The notes beneath the pieces were generated by a model. It searched no databases, had not been told where the DNA came from, and was given only the letters and a program-made list of their open reading frames with translations. Positions 32,723-45,075 of a stretch of DNA of 64,000 bases are shown piece after piece. The DNA comes from Chrysogorgia sp. JL179-B06 (lineage: Eukaryota; Cnidaria; Anthozoa; Scleralcyonacea; Chrysogorgiidae), in the NCBI GenBank assembly GCA_035772405.1, contig JAYKKM010000452.1, positions 2,008,001 through 2,072,000 on the forward strand, read 5' to 3'. Within the stretch, counting starts at the first letter, position 1, and each line of letters starts with the position of its first letter. The translations under genes were made by a program, and so were the position numbers.

Positions 32723-33520
32723 TTAACTTCGAGTCTTTATAGAAAATCCAACCATTGCATGTTCGATTGGTGATTCATTTCTCCAAGGACCACCGCATAC
32801 GTAACATAGGCTTCTTTGAGACAATGCTGGTGACAATTCAGGAATAAACAATGCACCACTATCCCCAAAAGAAATATTGTATTCGGGCGTTTCGTAAACA
32901 ACTTTTTGTAACGAAGGAGGAAGGTCAAACGGAATCTTCGAGATGGATCTGCAGCGCAGAAACCAAACATCTCTCTGGACGTCATGTCGATTTTGGTCGA
33001 TCGTTTGGCAAAAGCTGTAAATATAATCTGGGATGTCACCAACATTTTCCATTTGCAGTTTTGCTTCCTCTACGTGAACGCACGAAAAGGCGTGTGCAGA
33101 GGGACAACACAAACAAAACAGTTTTCCTTCTTTCCAACCAACGATTCCAAAACCGTTATCCTCAACCAACACACAGAGCAAGTTATCTTTACCCGAGATG
33201 GAATGCAAAGACGCCCTTTTCTGCAAGATAACACGACATAGTATCAATGGATGATTACCCGACGATTCTCCTCACTATTAATTATTCTTAAATTTATTTC
33301 GTCTATAATCTATATATAATAGGCTATATATAGCTAAACTATAACCATGCATTAGATACACGTGCAAACTAGCATACCTGTAAATAATTATGGTCAACTT
33401 GAATCACATTCCCTATGCATGTATTTGAGGGATTAATGCCATTGTTAATATCAAAGGCAGACAAGATCTTCTTCAAGGCTTTTATGTGCATGCATTTGTT
33501 ATACTGTTTCTCAAAATCTA
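32723..33520 (-). CDS. SWIM-like cysteine-rich protein, two exons, partial
   Basis: Exons 33520-33379 and 33226-32723, joined by a GTATGC donor and a TTGCAG acceptor; the upstream part is missing. The second exon contains FCLCCPSAHAFSCVHVEEAK, a C-x-C...C-x-H pattern like a SWIM zinc finger, then CRSISKIPFDLPPSLQ and CYVCGGPW. Similar Cys/His patterns occur in cysteine-rich proteins that travel with KDZ-type transposons (family knowledge), so this may be a transposon gene or its domesticated relative. No transposase core is seen in the window. Moderate confidence that it codes, low confidence in the family. Confidence 0.5.
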
Positions 33521-33529
33521 AAAATACAA

Positions 33530-35000
33530 AAAACATCTGTGATGTAGCTGGCTAGGAATAATAAAAAACTTATTGACCAAGTGGGAGGTCTTTACAGCAA
33601 AATTATCCTGCCCGCGGTCGTTCATTGCAGTACGACCAAGGGCATAACTTTGCCATAACGACCGACCAATGGAGATTTAAAGAGGTTTTTATTATATAGC
33701 TCTTTTAAATTTCTCACATTTCCTCTTTTACATTTATCACACTTTCTCTATATTCGCAATATTTTATAATTTTTCAGTTGTTTTTGCAATGATCGCGCTT
33801 TACCTGTTTGTAAAGATCGTTCAGAAACCAATCAGATTGAAGAAAAGCTGCGTTAATACTATATGATAAATCCTGATAATATGCGTTTTCTTCGGAATGA
33901 AAACGAAGCAATAGTGGTCGCTTGCGAGCTACAGTTAACCAATATGTGACTGCTATTTTCTTTACACGACCATATGTGTCTCAGTTTAGTTCTTCATAAT
34001 CGTCTCGGCAGCAATCTCATGCTTCGTTTTTAATCTGGAGAAAAGGTGAAAATGGTCGATTGTAAGCGGATATATGAATGATTTATTTAAAATCACGTTT
34101 TCAGCGGAAATAAGAAACTGTGTTAACATGCTCGAAAATATGGTTGGATTGGATGCTGGCGCTGTTTGAGTATTTAGCCTAGGTTTTTATTTATCGAAAT
34201 CGTTGTGAATATGTCATCTTATTATACAACTGTGTCCAAATAACGCTAAAAACGAGTACACATATACAGCGATATTCGGACAGTTAGTTATTTGGATAGT
34301 TGGTTATTTGTATAGTAGAAAACCGGTTTCACAGATCGGCTGACGTGAGCACTGTTTAATTAACCAGCAAACGTAGTTTTTAGTAAAAGAATGGATGACA
34401 TTTTGGCAACATTTGAAGGCGACAATGAAATTGACTGGCTTTCAAATTCATGCTTGCCAGTATAAAGACTATAAACAACGAAAGCGTAGAGCGATAGAAC
34501 TGAAGTATGTGTTCCGACTAGAAATGACTCGATAAATGATGTTGAGATAGACGAGTTCATAGAGAAAAACAAATACGGCCAAAAAAACCAAAAATTACCT
34601 GAATGTCTGAAAAAGATGGTCCTCCTCCATTGGTGAGCAAGGGAAATTCAGAATATGATTGAGTCGGACGACGAAGATGACAATTAGTTTAAGACAAGTT
34701 GATCGAATTCAGTTTAAACACTTTTGTTGCGCTAAGATTTCAAACCGATCCATTGTTCATTTTGAAATATTGAAAAACTGTAACTAAACGTTGATAATAA
34801 AATTATAAAACTGTTGACAAGATAATTCTCAAACTGGTTTTACAAGTTTATTTTGTTAGCCAATCAAATTTGTTGCACGGGCGACTACTTCATGTATGCT
34901 TATTATTTTGTCTTGCTGCAAGTCACGCCACTTCCCTTTCCTTTTCACAGTTTTCTTTTTCCATAAAAAATTGTTGATCAAAGCAGTTGTATAATAAATC
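33530..35000. other. Gap with decayed coding-like pieces
   Basis: No intact gene. On plus at 34391 an ATG frame of ~24 codons (MDDILATFEGDNEIDWLSNS) ends early, and at 34545-34640 a Lys-rich frame with EIDEFIEKNKYGQKNQK is open without a start. They may be exons of a dead element. ACGAGTACACATATACAGCG near 34253 echoes the foldback at 35005-35146. Confidence 0.3.
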
Positions 35001-35004
35001 TCTA

Positions 35005-35146
35005 ATTAGATGTTTTGGTATGTAGTATCGCTGTATATTTTTACTCGTTGTTTGTATTTTGACTCGCCCTGCGGGCTTGTCAAAATACGACACAACTCGT
35101 AAAACTATACAGCGATACTACAGTACATACCAAAACATCTAATAAG
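35005..35146. repeat. Foldback element, ~55-bp arms
   Basis: ATTAGATGTTTTGGTATGTA, GTATCGCTGTATA and ACTCG on the left are mirrored as reverse complement on the right, around a GCCCTGCGGGC centre. This is a typical MITE or large hairpin. Confidence 0.85.
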
Positions 35147-35866
35147 ATATATTTATTTTACAAGATAACAGATAACTGTCTATATTTTATTTTCCCACCT
35201 TGGTAAGTCATTTCTACTTCTACTGCGATTGACTTTGTTTTAGTTAGTTAGTTTAATTAAATTCGTCGCAAAACATTACATCACTATAAATAAATCTACA
35301 AACATACTAACACATACATGGTTATGGTTGCGACAGGGGGAAAAACAGGATAATTGCCAATTGACATTTACCCCTTGTTAGAGCTTTAACATGTCTTTCG
35401 CAGGTACACGTGAAAATCCATTCGTTCACATTTCCAATAAAAACATGGGGTTTTCACCTTAATAAGATAAATTTTCGATCCTGTGTAAACGCGTGAAAAA
35501 AAGTGAATTATTTCATTAATTGAATTACACTGATATGGAATGAAGACTATTGGTAAGTATCAAACAAAAACGAAAAACAATACTCAATAAAAACCAAACT
35601 ACCATGTGCATTTCGATTTCCATTCAGTGCTTTTTATTGCGCGGTATTATTATTATTATTATTATGAACTATATTTCAACACGGTACAATTTCACCTGAT
35701 AAATTTATTATTTACAAAGAAAAGAAAAAAGGTGATCTTCCAACCGGCCGTGCTTACACTAGTAAAAATAGAATTACGATATTTACAAGAAAGTTAATTA
35801 TAACTATAGATAAGAACAAAGGCAAAATGAATATGTTAACATGTACGTTTTATGCTAGTTTTAAAA

Positions 35867-37689
35867 TTAGCAATAGTTACCCAGGACTTTTGTGATAAAG
35901 AAAGACAGTTCCAGACTTCCGCCCCTCTGTATGAGAATGCATTTTTCATATATATTGTTTGTTTTTGGTTTGGGTAATGTCAAATTGGCTCTCGATTGTC
36001 TTGTGTTATGGTCGTGTACGTCACTAATATTTATAAACATATCACACAAATAATCAGGAACCATTCTGTTTTTTACCTTGTACATGAAAATTGAAAGTTG
36101 TTGCATCCTTCGTTTTTTGAGGTTCGGAATTCCTAGCTTACTTAATATGTCAGCTGATCGTGTCGTATAATTCTCACGTGAGATTATTCGAAACGCCCTG
36201 CTCTGTAACTTTTGTAGTTTATCTGCTAATATTTTCCCTAGGCAACCCCATACTTGAGCACAATAATCGAAGTAAGGTTGAATTATGGATTGGTATATTG
36301 TTATTAGGGTATTATATTCGATTGTATCTCGAAGTCGTCTGAGTATACCGAGGCCCGAGGTGACCTTTTTTGAAATGTGTTCGACTTGCGCTGACCAGCT
36401 TAGAGACTCATCTATCATTAGGCCCAACGATTTTGTCGTTTTAACTCGCTTAATTTCTAAATTACCAATATTGATAACTGGATCAAAAGTTAGTTGGCTA
36501 AGCCTTTTCTTGGTACCAATTATCATATATTCGGTTTTACTGTTATTTAAAGTTAATTTATTTGCAGACAGCCAATTTGCAACATTGTTTAAATCGCCAT
36601 TCAATGTTTCTTCAATTACTTTAATATCATCACTTGCTGTTGCAATTTGGGTATCATCTGCAAACATGTCTGGTTTTGCCCTGTTTAGACACTTTGGTAA
36701 GTCATTGATGTAAATTAGAAATAACAATGGGCCTAAACCAGAACCTTGCGGTATGCCTGTTTTCATAATTGATGGGCTTGATGTATTACCATTCACACAA
36801 CAGTACTGGGTCCTATTTGATAGATACAACTCCAGCCAGCGATGCGCTGTTCCTTTTATTCCATAACTTGCTATTTTATTTAAAAGTATGTTATGGTCGA
36901 CAGTATCAAATGCTTTTTTAGGTCCAGAAACACAATCCCATTTAGTTTACCAATATCAATGTTTTTGTACCACTCGTTAGTAATATCCAGTAGTGCTGTA
37001 ACAGTTGAGTGTTGTGATCTAAATCCGTGTTGGCAATTTGTAAGCAGATTAAAGTCATGTAAATAATTATAGATCTGGTTATGAATCAGCTTTTCCGCAA
37101 TTTTGGCAACTGCTGAAATAACCGATATCGGTCTGTAATTGGTCATTTCATCTTTAGCTTCAGACTTAAATATCGGAGTAATCCTAGCGATTTTCCAATC
37201 ATTGGGAAATATGCCTGTTATAATGGAATGGTTAAATATGGATGTTAGAAATGGTGCAATAACTGATGCTGAAATTTTTAGGATACGAGATGAGATGCCA
37301 TCAATTCCAGATGCTTTGTTGGGCCCTAAACCATGGAGTAGTTTTAAAACATCACTTTCTAGAATTTCTTGAAAGCCAGGGAGCCCATGAACTGGATGAT
37401 TTATATCACTAAGAAAACTATCCGGTGAAATACTCGATCGAGGTATTTCGTTCGCAAGTTTTTCTCCCAGTTCAATAAAATATGTATTAAAGGCATCTGG
37501 AATCAGAGTTTCGTCAATTATTTCACCATTCCTATCATTCATTTCTGGGATTTTATTATTATTTGACGTTCTATTCATCAATTCGTTAAGTGTTTTCCAT
37601 GTTTGTTTTAAATTTCCTAAATTGCTATGTAGTTTGCCTTGATAATATGAACATTTTGTATCTTTAATTTGCCTATTGTATTGGTTTTT
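35867..37689 (-). pseudogene. LINE reverse transcriptase domain
   Basis: Frame open from after the TAG at 37690 to the slip near 36925, then from there to 35867. Motifs: NKASGIDGISSRILK, WKIARITPIFKS, NYRPISVISAVAKIAEKLI, CQHGFRSQHST, IVFLDLKK (A box), IPQGSGLGPLLFLIYINDLP, and the catalytic FADDTQ, followed by LGLMIDESLSW. A basic C-terminal thumb region ends ~120 residues later (RRMQQLSIFMYKVKNRMVP). It copies element RNA at nicked target DNA. It is inactive as read because of the slip and the TAG. Confidence 0.87.
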
Positions 37690-37692
37690 AGC

Positions 37693-38703
37693 CTATTTAA
37701 AGACGGACCAGCTATTAATTGTATTATCTGTTTTAGCTTTTCTGTTTAGGAAATTGATATGGCGTTTTTTTGTAATTAGATCTTTTGTTAGCCAAGGTAG
37801 CCGCTTATTGGCCACCTTCCGTCTTTTTAGTGGGGCATGGTTGTTCAAGATTTTGAAGAATTTATTCTTCCAAATCTGCCAAGATATATTTGGATCGTAT
37901 TGATCCAGGTCAAAAGCATTAAAGGAATTTTTCAAGTCTTGCAAGAATATTTGTTCATTGAAATGTTTGTTGTCGCGATATTCGATTATTTTTGCATTTT
38001 CTTTGGAAAATTTAAATTTTCTAATGCCATAAATAAGATAGTGATCACTTATACAAACAGTTGACACTCCTTTCGAAATAATATTGTTAGAATTTGTTGT
38101 ATAAAAGTGATCGATCAATGTCCTAGTATCTTTAGTAACTCTTGTAGCGCCATTTATCAATTGTTCATATTGATACAATTCTGTAATGAATTTGAGTTCC
38201 GAAGCTTGGGGAGATAAATTTCCGGATAGTAGGTCATAATTTACATCTCCTACAATAATACTTTCTTTAGAGTCATTATCGATTAATTGTAAACAGTTCT
38301 CAAATTTATACAGAGTGTCAATTGGATCATTTGGTGGTCGATACCACGTTGTAATTAAGAAAGGTTTAACGTTTTGTTTAGTAATTTGTATTGTAAGGAT
38401 TTCAATCTCAGGATCATTCAGGTCATTCCGGAGTCGAAAGTTTATCGAATCTCTAACGAAAAAACCGATACCACCACCAGATCTATTTCTGTTTTGGGGA
38501 ATCCAATTGTAGCCCTGAATGGCTATTGATTGTGTTGGTTCACTGTCGTCCATTCTGGTTTCATTAATCGCGAGAACGTCAATTTCCTTATCATTCATGC
38601 AGATCCTAAGTTCGTCAATATGTTTAGGTAGACTTGTTATGTTTAAGGAAGCTATTTTGAAGCCTCGAATAGCCGGAACTAACCTGTCTTGCTGGTTAAC
38701 CAT
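37693..38703 (-). pseudogene. LINE endonuclease domain (APE type)
   Basis: 336 codons from an ATG at 38703. Endonuclease motifs in order: IASLNITSLPKH, Glu in AINETRMD, GGGIGFFVRDS, TTWYRPP, the metal-binding GDVNYD (the usual GDFN with Val for Phe), and SDHYLI near the end. The domain is followed by a linker, then TAG at 37690. The same frame reads on beyond the TAG into the reverse transcriptase, so the stop splits a single original protein. Confidence 0.85.
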
Positions 38704-38845
38704 ATTCGAATTGTGCTCATAGGATATACTTTATTCGATCTCTTTTTTTTCTGTGAGCTCACGACGGGATCCGTACGTTCCAGTTGAAAACTCACAATTC
38801 AAAAGAAAGCGATCGAATTTATCGCGTTTATAAAAATTGATCGAA

Positions 38846-38872
38846 TTTATAAAAAGCACTGAAAGGAAATCT
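38846..38872 (+). repeat. Sequence inverted relative to the other side of the LINE
   Basis: ATAAAAAGCACTGAAAGGAA followed by ATC matches, in reverse complement, 35613-35637 beyond the LINE's 3' end. A weaker direct copy lies near 39012. The LINE may have landed in an older palindromic element. Confidence 0.5.
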
Positions 38873-39033
38873 GCATTAGGCGGATTTCCAGTCCGTGCTT
38901 CTTGTATTACGCATGCGTATTAATGAAGATTTCTTAAACACGCGAGTCGCGTTTATCACTACACATGCTCAATAATAGATGAAAGCGATCGCAAAAAGTC
39001 GAACGCCCTATTAAAAGCACTCGGAATGGAAAT

Positions 39034-40312
39034 TCACTTATTCACGTTAACACCAATCCTTGTGCATCGTGCAATATACTCTCTTCCCGTCATGCAGTTT
39101 GAACTTACTTGCAGTTGATTTGAAGTTATGCAATAATCTTGCAAAAGAAAAGACTGACGATTTATAACAGTCACGATTTCTTGACCACAAAGCTCCATAC
39201 TGTAAGCATCTATCATGTCAATAGGTATTGCGAGTTCAACTGTTCCTGGCACTTCTTCAGGTGTTAATTCATCCTCTGATGACGAACCAGCGTTATACGA
39301 TATCTAATTTCGTGAGAGAAACGTAATATTTGATGCCTTTCTATATTTCTAATTCTCTTTATACATCTATGTATACTATAACTTTTAAATAAAGAGTGGA
39401 GTTATCCAAGTGTCCTAAACATCAATTCAAATTTGCTTTCACGAACATTTCATGTTGTCCTTTTGTTAAAGACTTTTGGTACATTGTATTTGTCGCTCAT
39501 CGTTCACAAATCATGTAATAATCAGAAACTGGTAATTGTGACATTTATTTACTAGTTTTACTCACTTGTTTTTTATTCGCTAATTTTTTATTCCGTCACT
39601 AGTTTTTTAATTGACGTAAATGGCTTAAGCCGGTTTTCTACTACAGTTTGTGCAGTTCCAGCAAAGCGCTAAAAATCGCGCGAAACATAATTCGCCAAGT
39701 GGAAAACCGACTTCATCGCCAAGTGGAAAACCGGCTTCATCGTCAGGCATAGTGTATATGCAAGCAACTCGTGAACATTTATTTTTCTATTACGCTTCCG
39801 GTGACATTTCCACGAGAAGAGTGCTGGAAATATAAATGTATTAGTAATTTCATTAGTGTTAACAATTAAGTAAAATTTCTCCTTATAGTCACCTCTATCT
39901 TCAACTTGCGCAATAATTAAAGCTACCGTATGTTGACTATGAATTGCCTTAGACTTATTTTACACGTACAACTTTTCAAAGATAATTATTTTCTCATATA
40001 TAATAGTAATTAATTTGACTAGATTTGTGGTTTAAAGATTAAGCAGGTTTATCGTTCAAGCAGGTTTTGTCTATTGTTTACCTCAATAAATTCATGTCTG
40101 CTAGCGCTAGGCTCTGAAATATTTGCGTCGGTCACATCCACAGGTACATTTTCTGCAGCACTCGAAGAATCACAATGTTCAGAACGTGCTGTTCCGATTC
40201 CACAACGGACTTTATGACGAGATTTTTTCCTAACGTTACTAAAATCATATAATCTATCTTCGTTTACAATGACATCAGGTACAAAATTATCAACGCTTCG
40301 TTTGCCAGCCAT
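39034..40312 (-). CDS. Intact two-exon gene of unknown function, 166 residues
   Basis: Exon 1 is 40312-40082 (77 codons, ATG in MAGKRSVDNFVPDV) with a GTAAAC donor. Exon 2 is 39303-39034 after an AATTAG acceptor and runs in frame to a TAA. Exon 1 is basic early (RKKSRHKVRCG) and Ser/Glu-rich late; exon 2 has an acidic opening (SSEDELTPEEVPG) and a central Cys-containing stretch. No signal peptide or known domain. Both junctions keep the frame, unlike most genes here, which supports a functional gene. The start codon lies about 30 bp from the first monomer of the satellite at 40345. It may be a nuclear protein by composition, but that is only a guess. Confidence 0.6.
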
Positions 40313-40344
40313 CTTATGACGTGTAACCAAGCAACGGAGCATTT

Positions 40345-42540
40345 TGATTAACCATGGTTACTGTGGGTTAGTTTAACAAATATCTGATAGTGTGCACATA
40401 TATAGTGAATTTCTCCATGGAGTCATACAATAAAACTACATATAAGAAGATTTTGTTCCAAAACCATGAACAATGAATTACCATATTAAGAATTTACAAA
40501 ATTTGATTAACCGTGGTTACTAGTGACCATTTCTTGTGGTTAGTTTTACAAATATTTGATTGTGCGCACATATATAGTGAATTTCTCCATGGAATTATAT
40601 AATATAACTATATCTAAGATGTTTTTGTTCCAAAACCAGAACTATGAATATTTTTTACAATTTACTGACATTGATTAACCGTGGTTACTATAGTGACCAT
40701 TTCTGGTGGTTAGTTTTTCAAATATTTGATTGTGCGCACATATAGTGAATTTCTCCATGGAATTATATAATATAACTATATCTAAGATGTTTTTGTTTCA
40801 AAACCAGAACTATGAATATTTTTTAACAATTTACTGACTTTGATTAACCGTGGTTACTAGTGACCATTTCTGGTGGTTAGTTTTACAAATATTTGATTGT
40901 GTACACATATTATAGTGAATTTCTCCATGGAATTATACAATATAACTACATGTAAGAACTGAAGATTTTTTCCAAAACCATGAACAATGAATACCATATT
41001 AAGAATTTCCAAAATTTGATTAACCGTGGTTACTATATATAGTGACCATTTCTGGTGGTTAGTTTTTCAAATATTTGATTGTGCGCTGCACATATAGTGA
41101 ATTTCTCCATGGAATTATATACTATAACTATATCTAAGATGTTTTTGTTCCAAAATCAGAACTATGAATATTTTTTAACAATTTACTGACTTTGATTAAC
41201 CGTGGTTACTATAGTGACCATTTATGGTCGTTAGTTTTACAAATATTTGATTGTGCACACATATAGTGAATTTCTCCATGGAATTATATAATATAACTAA
41301 CTATATCTAAGATGTTATTGTTCCAAAACCAGAACTATGAATATTTTTTAACAATTTAATGACTTTGATTAACCGTGGTTACTAATTAAGTGACCATTTC
41401 TGGTGGTTAGTTTTACAAATATTTGATTGTGCGCACATATAGTGAATTTCTACATGGAATTATATAATATAATATAAATTTGATTAACCGTGGTTACTAG
41501 TGACCATTTCTGGTGGTTAGTTTTTCAATTTTCAATATTTTATAATATAACTTTATCTAAGATGTTTTTGTTCCAAAACCAGAACTATGAATATTTTTTA
41601 ACAATTTACTGACTTTGATTAACCGTGGTTACTAGTGACCATTTCTGGTGGTTAGTTTTACAAATATTTGATTGTGCACACATATAGTGAATTTCTCCAT
41701 GGAATTATACAATATAACTACATGTAAGAACTGAAGATTTTGTTCCAAAACCATGAACAATGAATACCATTTTAAGAATTTCCAAAATTTGATTAACCGT
41801 GGTTACTAGTGACCAGTTCTGGTGGTTATTTTTTCAAATATTTGATTGTGCGCACATATAGTGAATTTCTCCATGGAATTATATAATATAACTATATCTA
41901 AGATGTTTTTTGTTCCAAAACCAGAACCGTAAGTAAATTGTTAAAAAATATTCATAGTTCTGGTTTTGGAACAAAAATATCTTAGATATAGTTATATTAT
42001 ATAATTCCATGGAGAAATTCACTATATGTGCGCACAATCAAATATTTGTAAAACTAACCACCAGAAATGGTCACTAGTAACCACATTTTATAGTAACCAA
42101 TAGGTTACTATAAAATGTGGTTACTAGTGACCATTTCTGGTGGTTAGTTTTACAAATATTTGATTGTGCGCACATATAGTGAATTTCTCCATGGAATTAT
42201 ATAATATAACTATATCTAAGATATTTTTGTTCCAAAACCAGAACTATGAATATTTTTTAACAATTTACTGACTTTGATCAACCGTGGTTACTATAGTGAC
42301 CAGAATTCTGGTGGTTAGTTTTTCAAATATTTGATTGTGCGCACATATAGTGAATTTCTCCATGGAATTATATAATATAACTATATCTAAGATGTTTTTG
42401 TTCCAAAACCAGAACTATGCATACTTTTTAACAATTTACTGACTTTGATTAACCGTGGTTACTAGTGACCATTTCTGGTGGTTAGTTTTACAAATATTTG
42501 ATTGTGCACACATATAGTGAATTTCTCCATGGAATTATAC
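40345..42540. repeat. Satellite of ~170-bp units with internal inversion
   Basis: About thirteen units, each with GATTAACCGTGGTTACTAGT, TGGTGGTTAG, ATATTTGATTGTGCGCACAT, TTTCTCCATGGAATTATA and AAAACCAGAACTATGAATA. Spacing is mostly 158-178 bp, with two shortened units near 41474 and 41614. At 41936-42100 the unit is inverted and joined to a direct unit at 42101-42260, forming a long palindrome centred on CCAATAGG. The first unit (40345-40500) directly precedes the gene at 39034-40312. Confidence 0.93.
41936..42260. repeat. ~160-bp-arm palindrome within the satellite
   Basis: The left arm is the reverse complement of a satellite unit and the right arm is the direct unit. They meet at CCACATTTTATAGTAACCAA and its complement. 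Arms are nearly identical. Confidence 0.88.
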
Positions 42541-43340
42541 TTATTTTAATTGAGCATATAGTTATTACGAACCAATTTCTGGTTGTTAAATCTAACAAAG
42601 ACCTATCACAGTGCAGCAATTGCTTTCAATTACTGAAATAATAAAATCCTATATAACCCAAGATATAACCAATATATTAAATTCAGCCAGTTTAATTGTT
42701 TTTCTACAGAATAAAACAGTCATTAAGCTAGATAGTAATATGCTATTAAACCAAAAACAATACCGTGAAATAGAGTTTACTGTTAATCAAAATATGGTAC
42801 TGTGAACGACAAGCTCAAATATTTACACTTATGATTTACAATTACGTACGGTAGCTCTACTTAAAATACACATTCTAAACGATTAGGCATGTTAAAGTAT
42901 GGAGGTCCTCCAGAACTAATGCTGCAATACCACTACAGTATAACATGTTCAGTTACTGTATATTTTTCCTGATTATATTCGAATTGTAGGCTGTATAGAC
43001 CTTTAGACAAATGCAATCAGCGATCGGCCATGTCCTTGACCTTGTGTATGATTCCGTCGCGAATTTTCCAGTGTTTTCCAATAACAGTGATTTTTCTGTA
43101 ACATTAACTGTATTAAACAAAATATGAAGATGAAAATATGACCAGTATGGTTCGTTGTAGCATTATTTATTCAGTATCGCGAGAAAGAGGCTGAACCGCG
43201 CGAGGCATGGTTTGAGGCCGTGGTTAGTTTGCGTGTTTATGGTATCAGTTTTGAGCCACTTTAATACCTCATCGACCAGCCTGCGACAAGATAATCTTTG
43301 AGAAATTTAACTCAGATTGTTATTTTACTCGGTGCTGAAA
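42541..43340. other. Gene-free stretch
   Basis: No gene or repeat could be supported. A 64-codon frame at 42611 begins with a non-ATG codon and has no features. Confidence 0.4.
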
Positions 43341-43361
43341 CAGAGCATATATTCAGGCGAA

Positions 43362-43465
43362 CTATTATTACTCGGGCCTCCCCCTGTGGGGGGAGAGCAC
43401 GAGTCTTAAAAAGGGCTCTGTTTATTTGGCAATGTCGCGAAATGGCAATTCTTGCATCATCCCAC
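43362..43465. repeat. MITE-like repeat, copy B
   Basis: Reverse-complement partner of 83-215, with the same GC-rich hairpin core, CAGAGCCC-type word and GCGAAATGGCAATT end. Confidence 0.55.
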
Positions 43466-43987
43466 TTGGGTCTGGGTACGAGATCGATCTGAACCACTGC
43501 ATATATTTATGCGCCATTGTCATATTTTTAATATTCATCTGGTTACCTTTCCTCGAGTGTTCTTCACTGAAAATATTTGATGTGGCTGGCAGTATCTTGA
43601 TCTCACGATGCTTACAATCGCATACGCCGATCGCCGAAGACCTACGGCTACATGCACTAAAAGATAACGAGCGATTTCGACATGGTTGGTGCCTAATGTG
43701 CCTTGGTGGTCTCTGTCTGCGATCTGAGATCTCGATAACCGTACACTGAAAATGCCGTACCTGTACGCTGATGTGTACTCGATTAAACCTATGTTTAACA
43801 ATTTAATATGAAACTCAACGTATGAATGCTTTTTGAAAACATGTTAACTGTTCTGAGGTAACTGTAATATTTTTATAAACTTTGTTGCCTGTATTGTTTA
43901 TTGTTATCATGTTATGTTATACTAAATAAAGTCAATGATATATAGTTTATTGTTTCACATATACTAAGTACTATTATTAAAGTATGC

Positions 43988-44335
43988 AATGTTGCCATCA
44001 CATTTTACCCTGTTTCACTTGATATTTTACCTGTAAGCTTAAATGGGGCTCCAAAATGTTCTGGGTTATCAGTATAAAGTTTGTATCGATTGTTCATTTA
44101 TTATATGCGAATGCTTACAAATGAACGTACAGACTAGAGTATATAAATCTCTGACACTCATTGTTGCCATTGAGTAACCCTGTTTCACTCGATATTTTAC
44201 CTGTAAGATTAAATGGGGCTCCAAAATGTTCTGGGTTATCAGTAAGTTTGTATCGATTGTTCATACATGTATTATTATACACAAATGCTTACAAATGAAC
44301 ACACAGTATATAAATCTCTGACACCCATACCAACT
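43988..44335. repeat. Tandem duplication, ~172-bp unit
   Basis: Two copies starting CCTGTTTCACT(T/C)GATATTTT at about 44007 and 44179, sharing AAATGGGGCTCCAAAATGTT and TCTCTGACAC. They differ by small indels. Confidence 0.88.
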
Positions 44336-44860
44336 ATCAAGATCAAGGAGTAAAGAGTTTGTTGTTGTTTGCTGGTTTACCAGTGACGGGTCTGAATTTT
44401 GGCCTTGACTACACGGAAAGCGAGTTGGCTCGCTAACCGAGACAGTAACATAGTTAACTATGCAGCAATCTGTCTTTATATTACAATTAGCTAGCTGGCC
44501 GGCCCACTGGACTAGTCACTAGTATGTATAAAGCCTCTGAAATAATAAATATGCTAAAATTATGAATATGTTTACTGGCTCAAAATGTTATATAACTTCA
44601 AAGAAATAATGATTTTGAATTACATTTCTTTAAACTGTTTATAATAGCTTATGACACCTTGCTACTGCCAGCTAAATGGTTTGATTTACTGCTATGCATT
44701 ATACACTGAGAAAAAGATTAACTGATTTAATACTTGCTCAAACTAAACCTGTTTGCCGGACTGACCATATGAATTGTTATTACATGAGAACAGGCCGGCT
44801 CGCTTGCCAGGCTGACCCTGTTGGCTAGAACTGGATTAGGTCAGTTTTTGCGAACGCCTT
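44336..44860. other. Gene-free stretch
   Basis: Nothing supported beyond short GCCGGC-containing words. No open frame of note. Confidence 0.4.
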
Positions 44861-44864
44861 GAAA

Positions 44865-45075
44865 ACGCCGTTCAAACGCATTCGAACGGCGTTCGGTAAG
44901 CGTTCGAACGCTGCTAAACGCCGTTCCAACGGCTGACTAGAACCGTTCGAACGCCGAATCGCCGTTCGAATGGTTGACTACAACCGTTCGAACGCTGCTA
45001 AACGCCGTTCAAACGGCTGATTAGAACCGTTCGAACGGCTGAATAGAATGTTCGAACGCTGCTAAAACCAGTACC
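44865..45075. repeat. CGTTCGAACG palindrome cluster 1
   Basis: About twelve full or partial CGTTCGAACG words, spaced mainly by GCTGCTAAACGCC and GGCTGA(C/T)TAGAA phrases. The core is a perfect 10-bp palindrome containing TTCGAA. Related clusters lie at 45675-45785 and 55336-55430. Confidence 0.85.

Larger units (their letters stand above)
35646..38760 (-). mobile_element. CR1/L2-like LINE (non-LTR retrotransposon)
   Basis: On minus the element runs from about 38760 to an ATT-type microsatellite at 35646-35666, a common 3' end for this clade. It encodes an APE-type endonuclease and a reverse transcriptase on what was one long frame. The coding region is broken by an in-frame TAG at 37690-37692 and a one-base loss in an A-run near 36925. 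Otherwise it is well preserved, so the insertion is fairly recent. Clade assignment is by overall layout and motif spacing only. Confidence 0.85.

Noticed and set aside
32851..33241. 126-codon plus-strand frame over the SWIM-like gene
   Set aside because: The minus strand has ordered Cys motifs and splice signals; the plus frame has neither.
34360..34572. 70-codon minus-strand frame
   Set aside because: It is the complement of coding-like plus-strand pieces and has no features of its own.
36160..38722. Plus-strand frames across the LINE
   Set aside because: Antisense to well-supported endonuclease and reverse transcriptase motifs.
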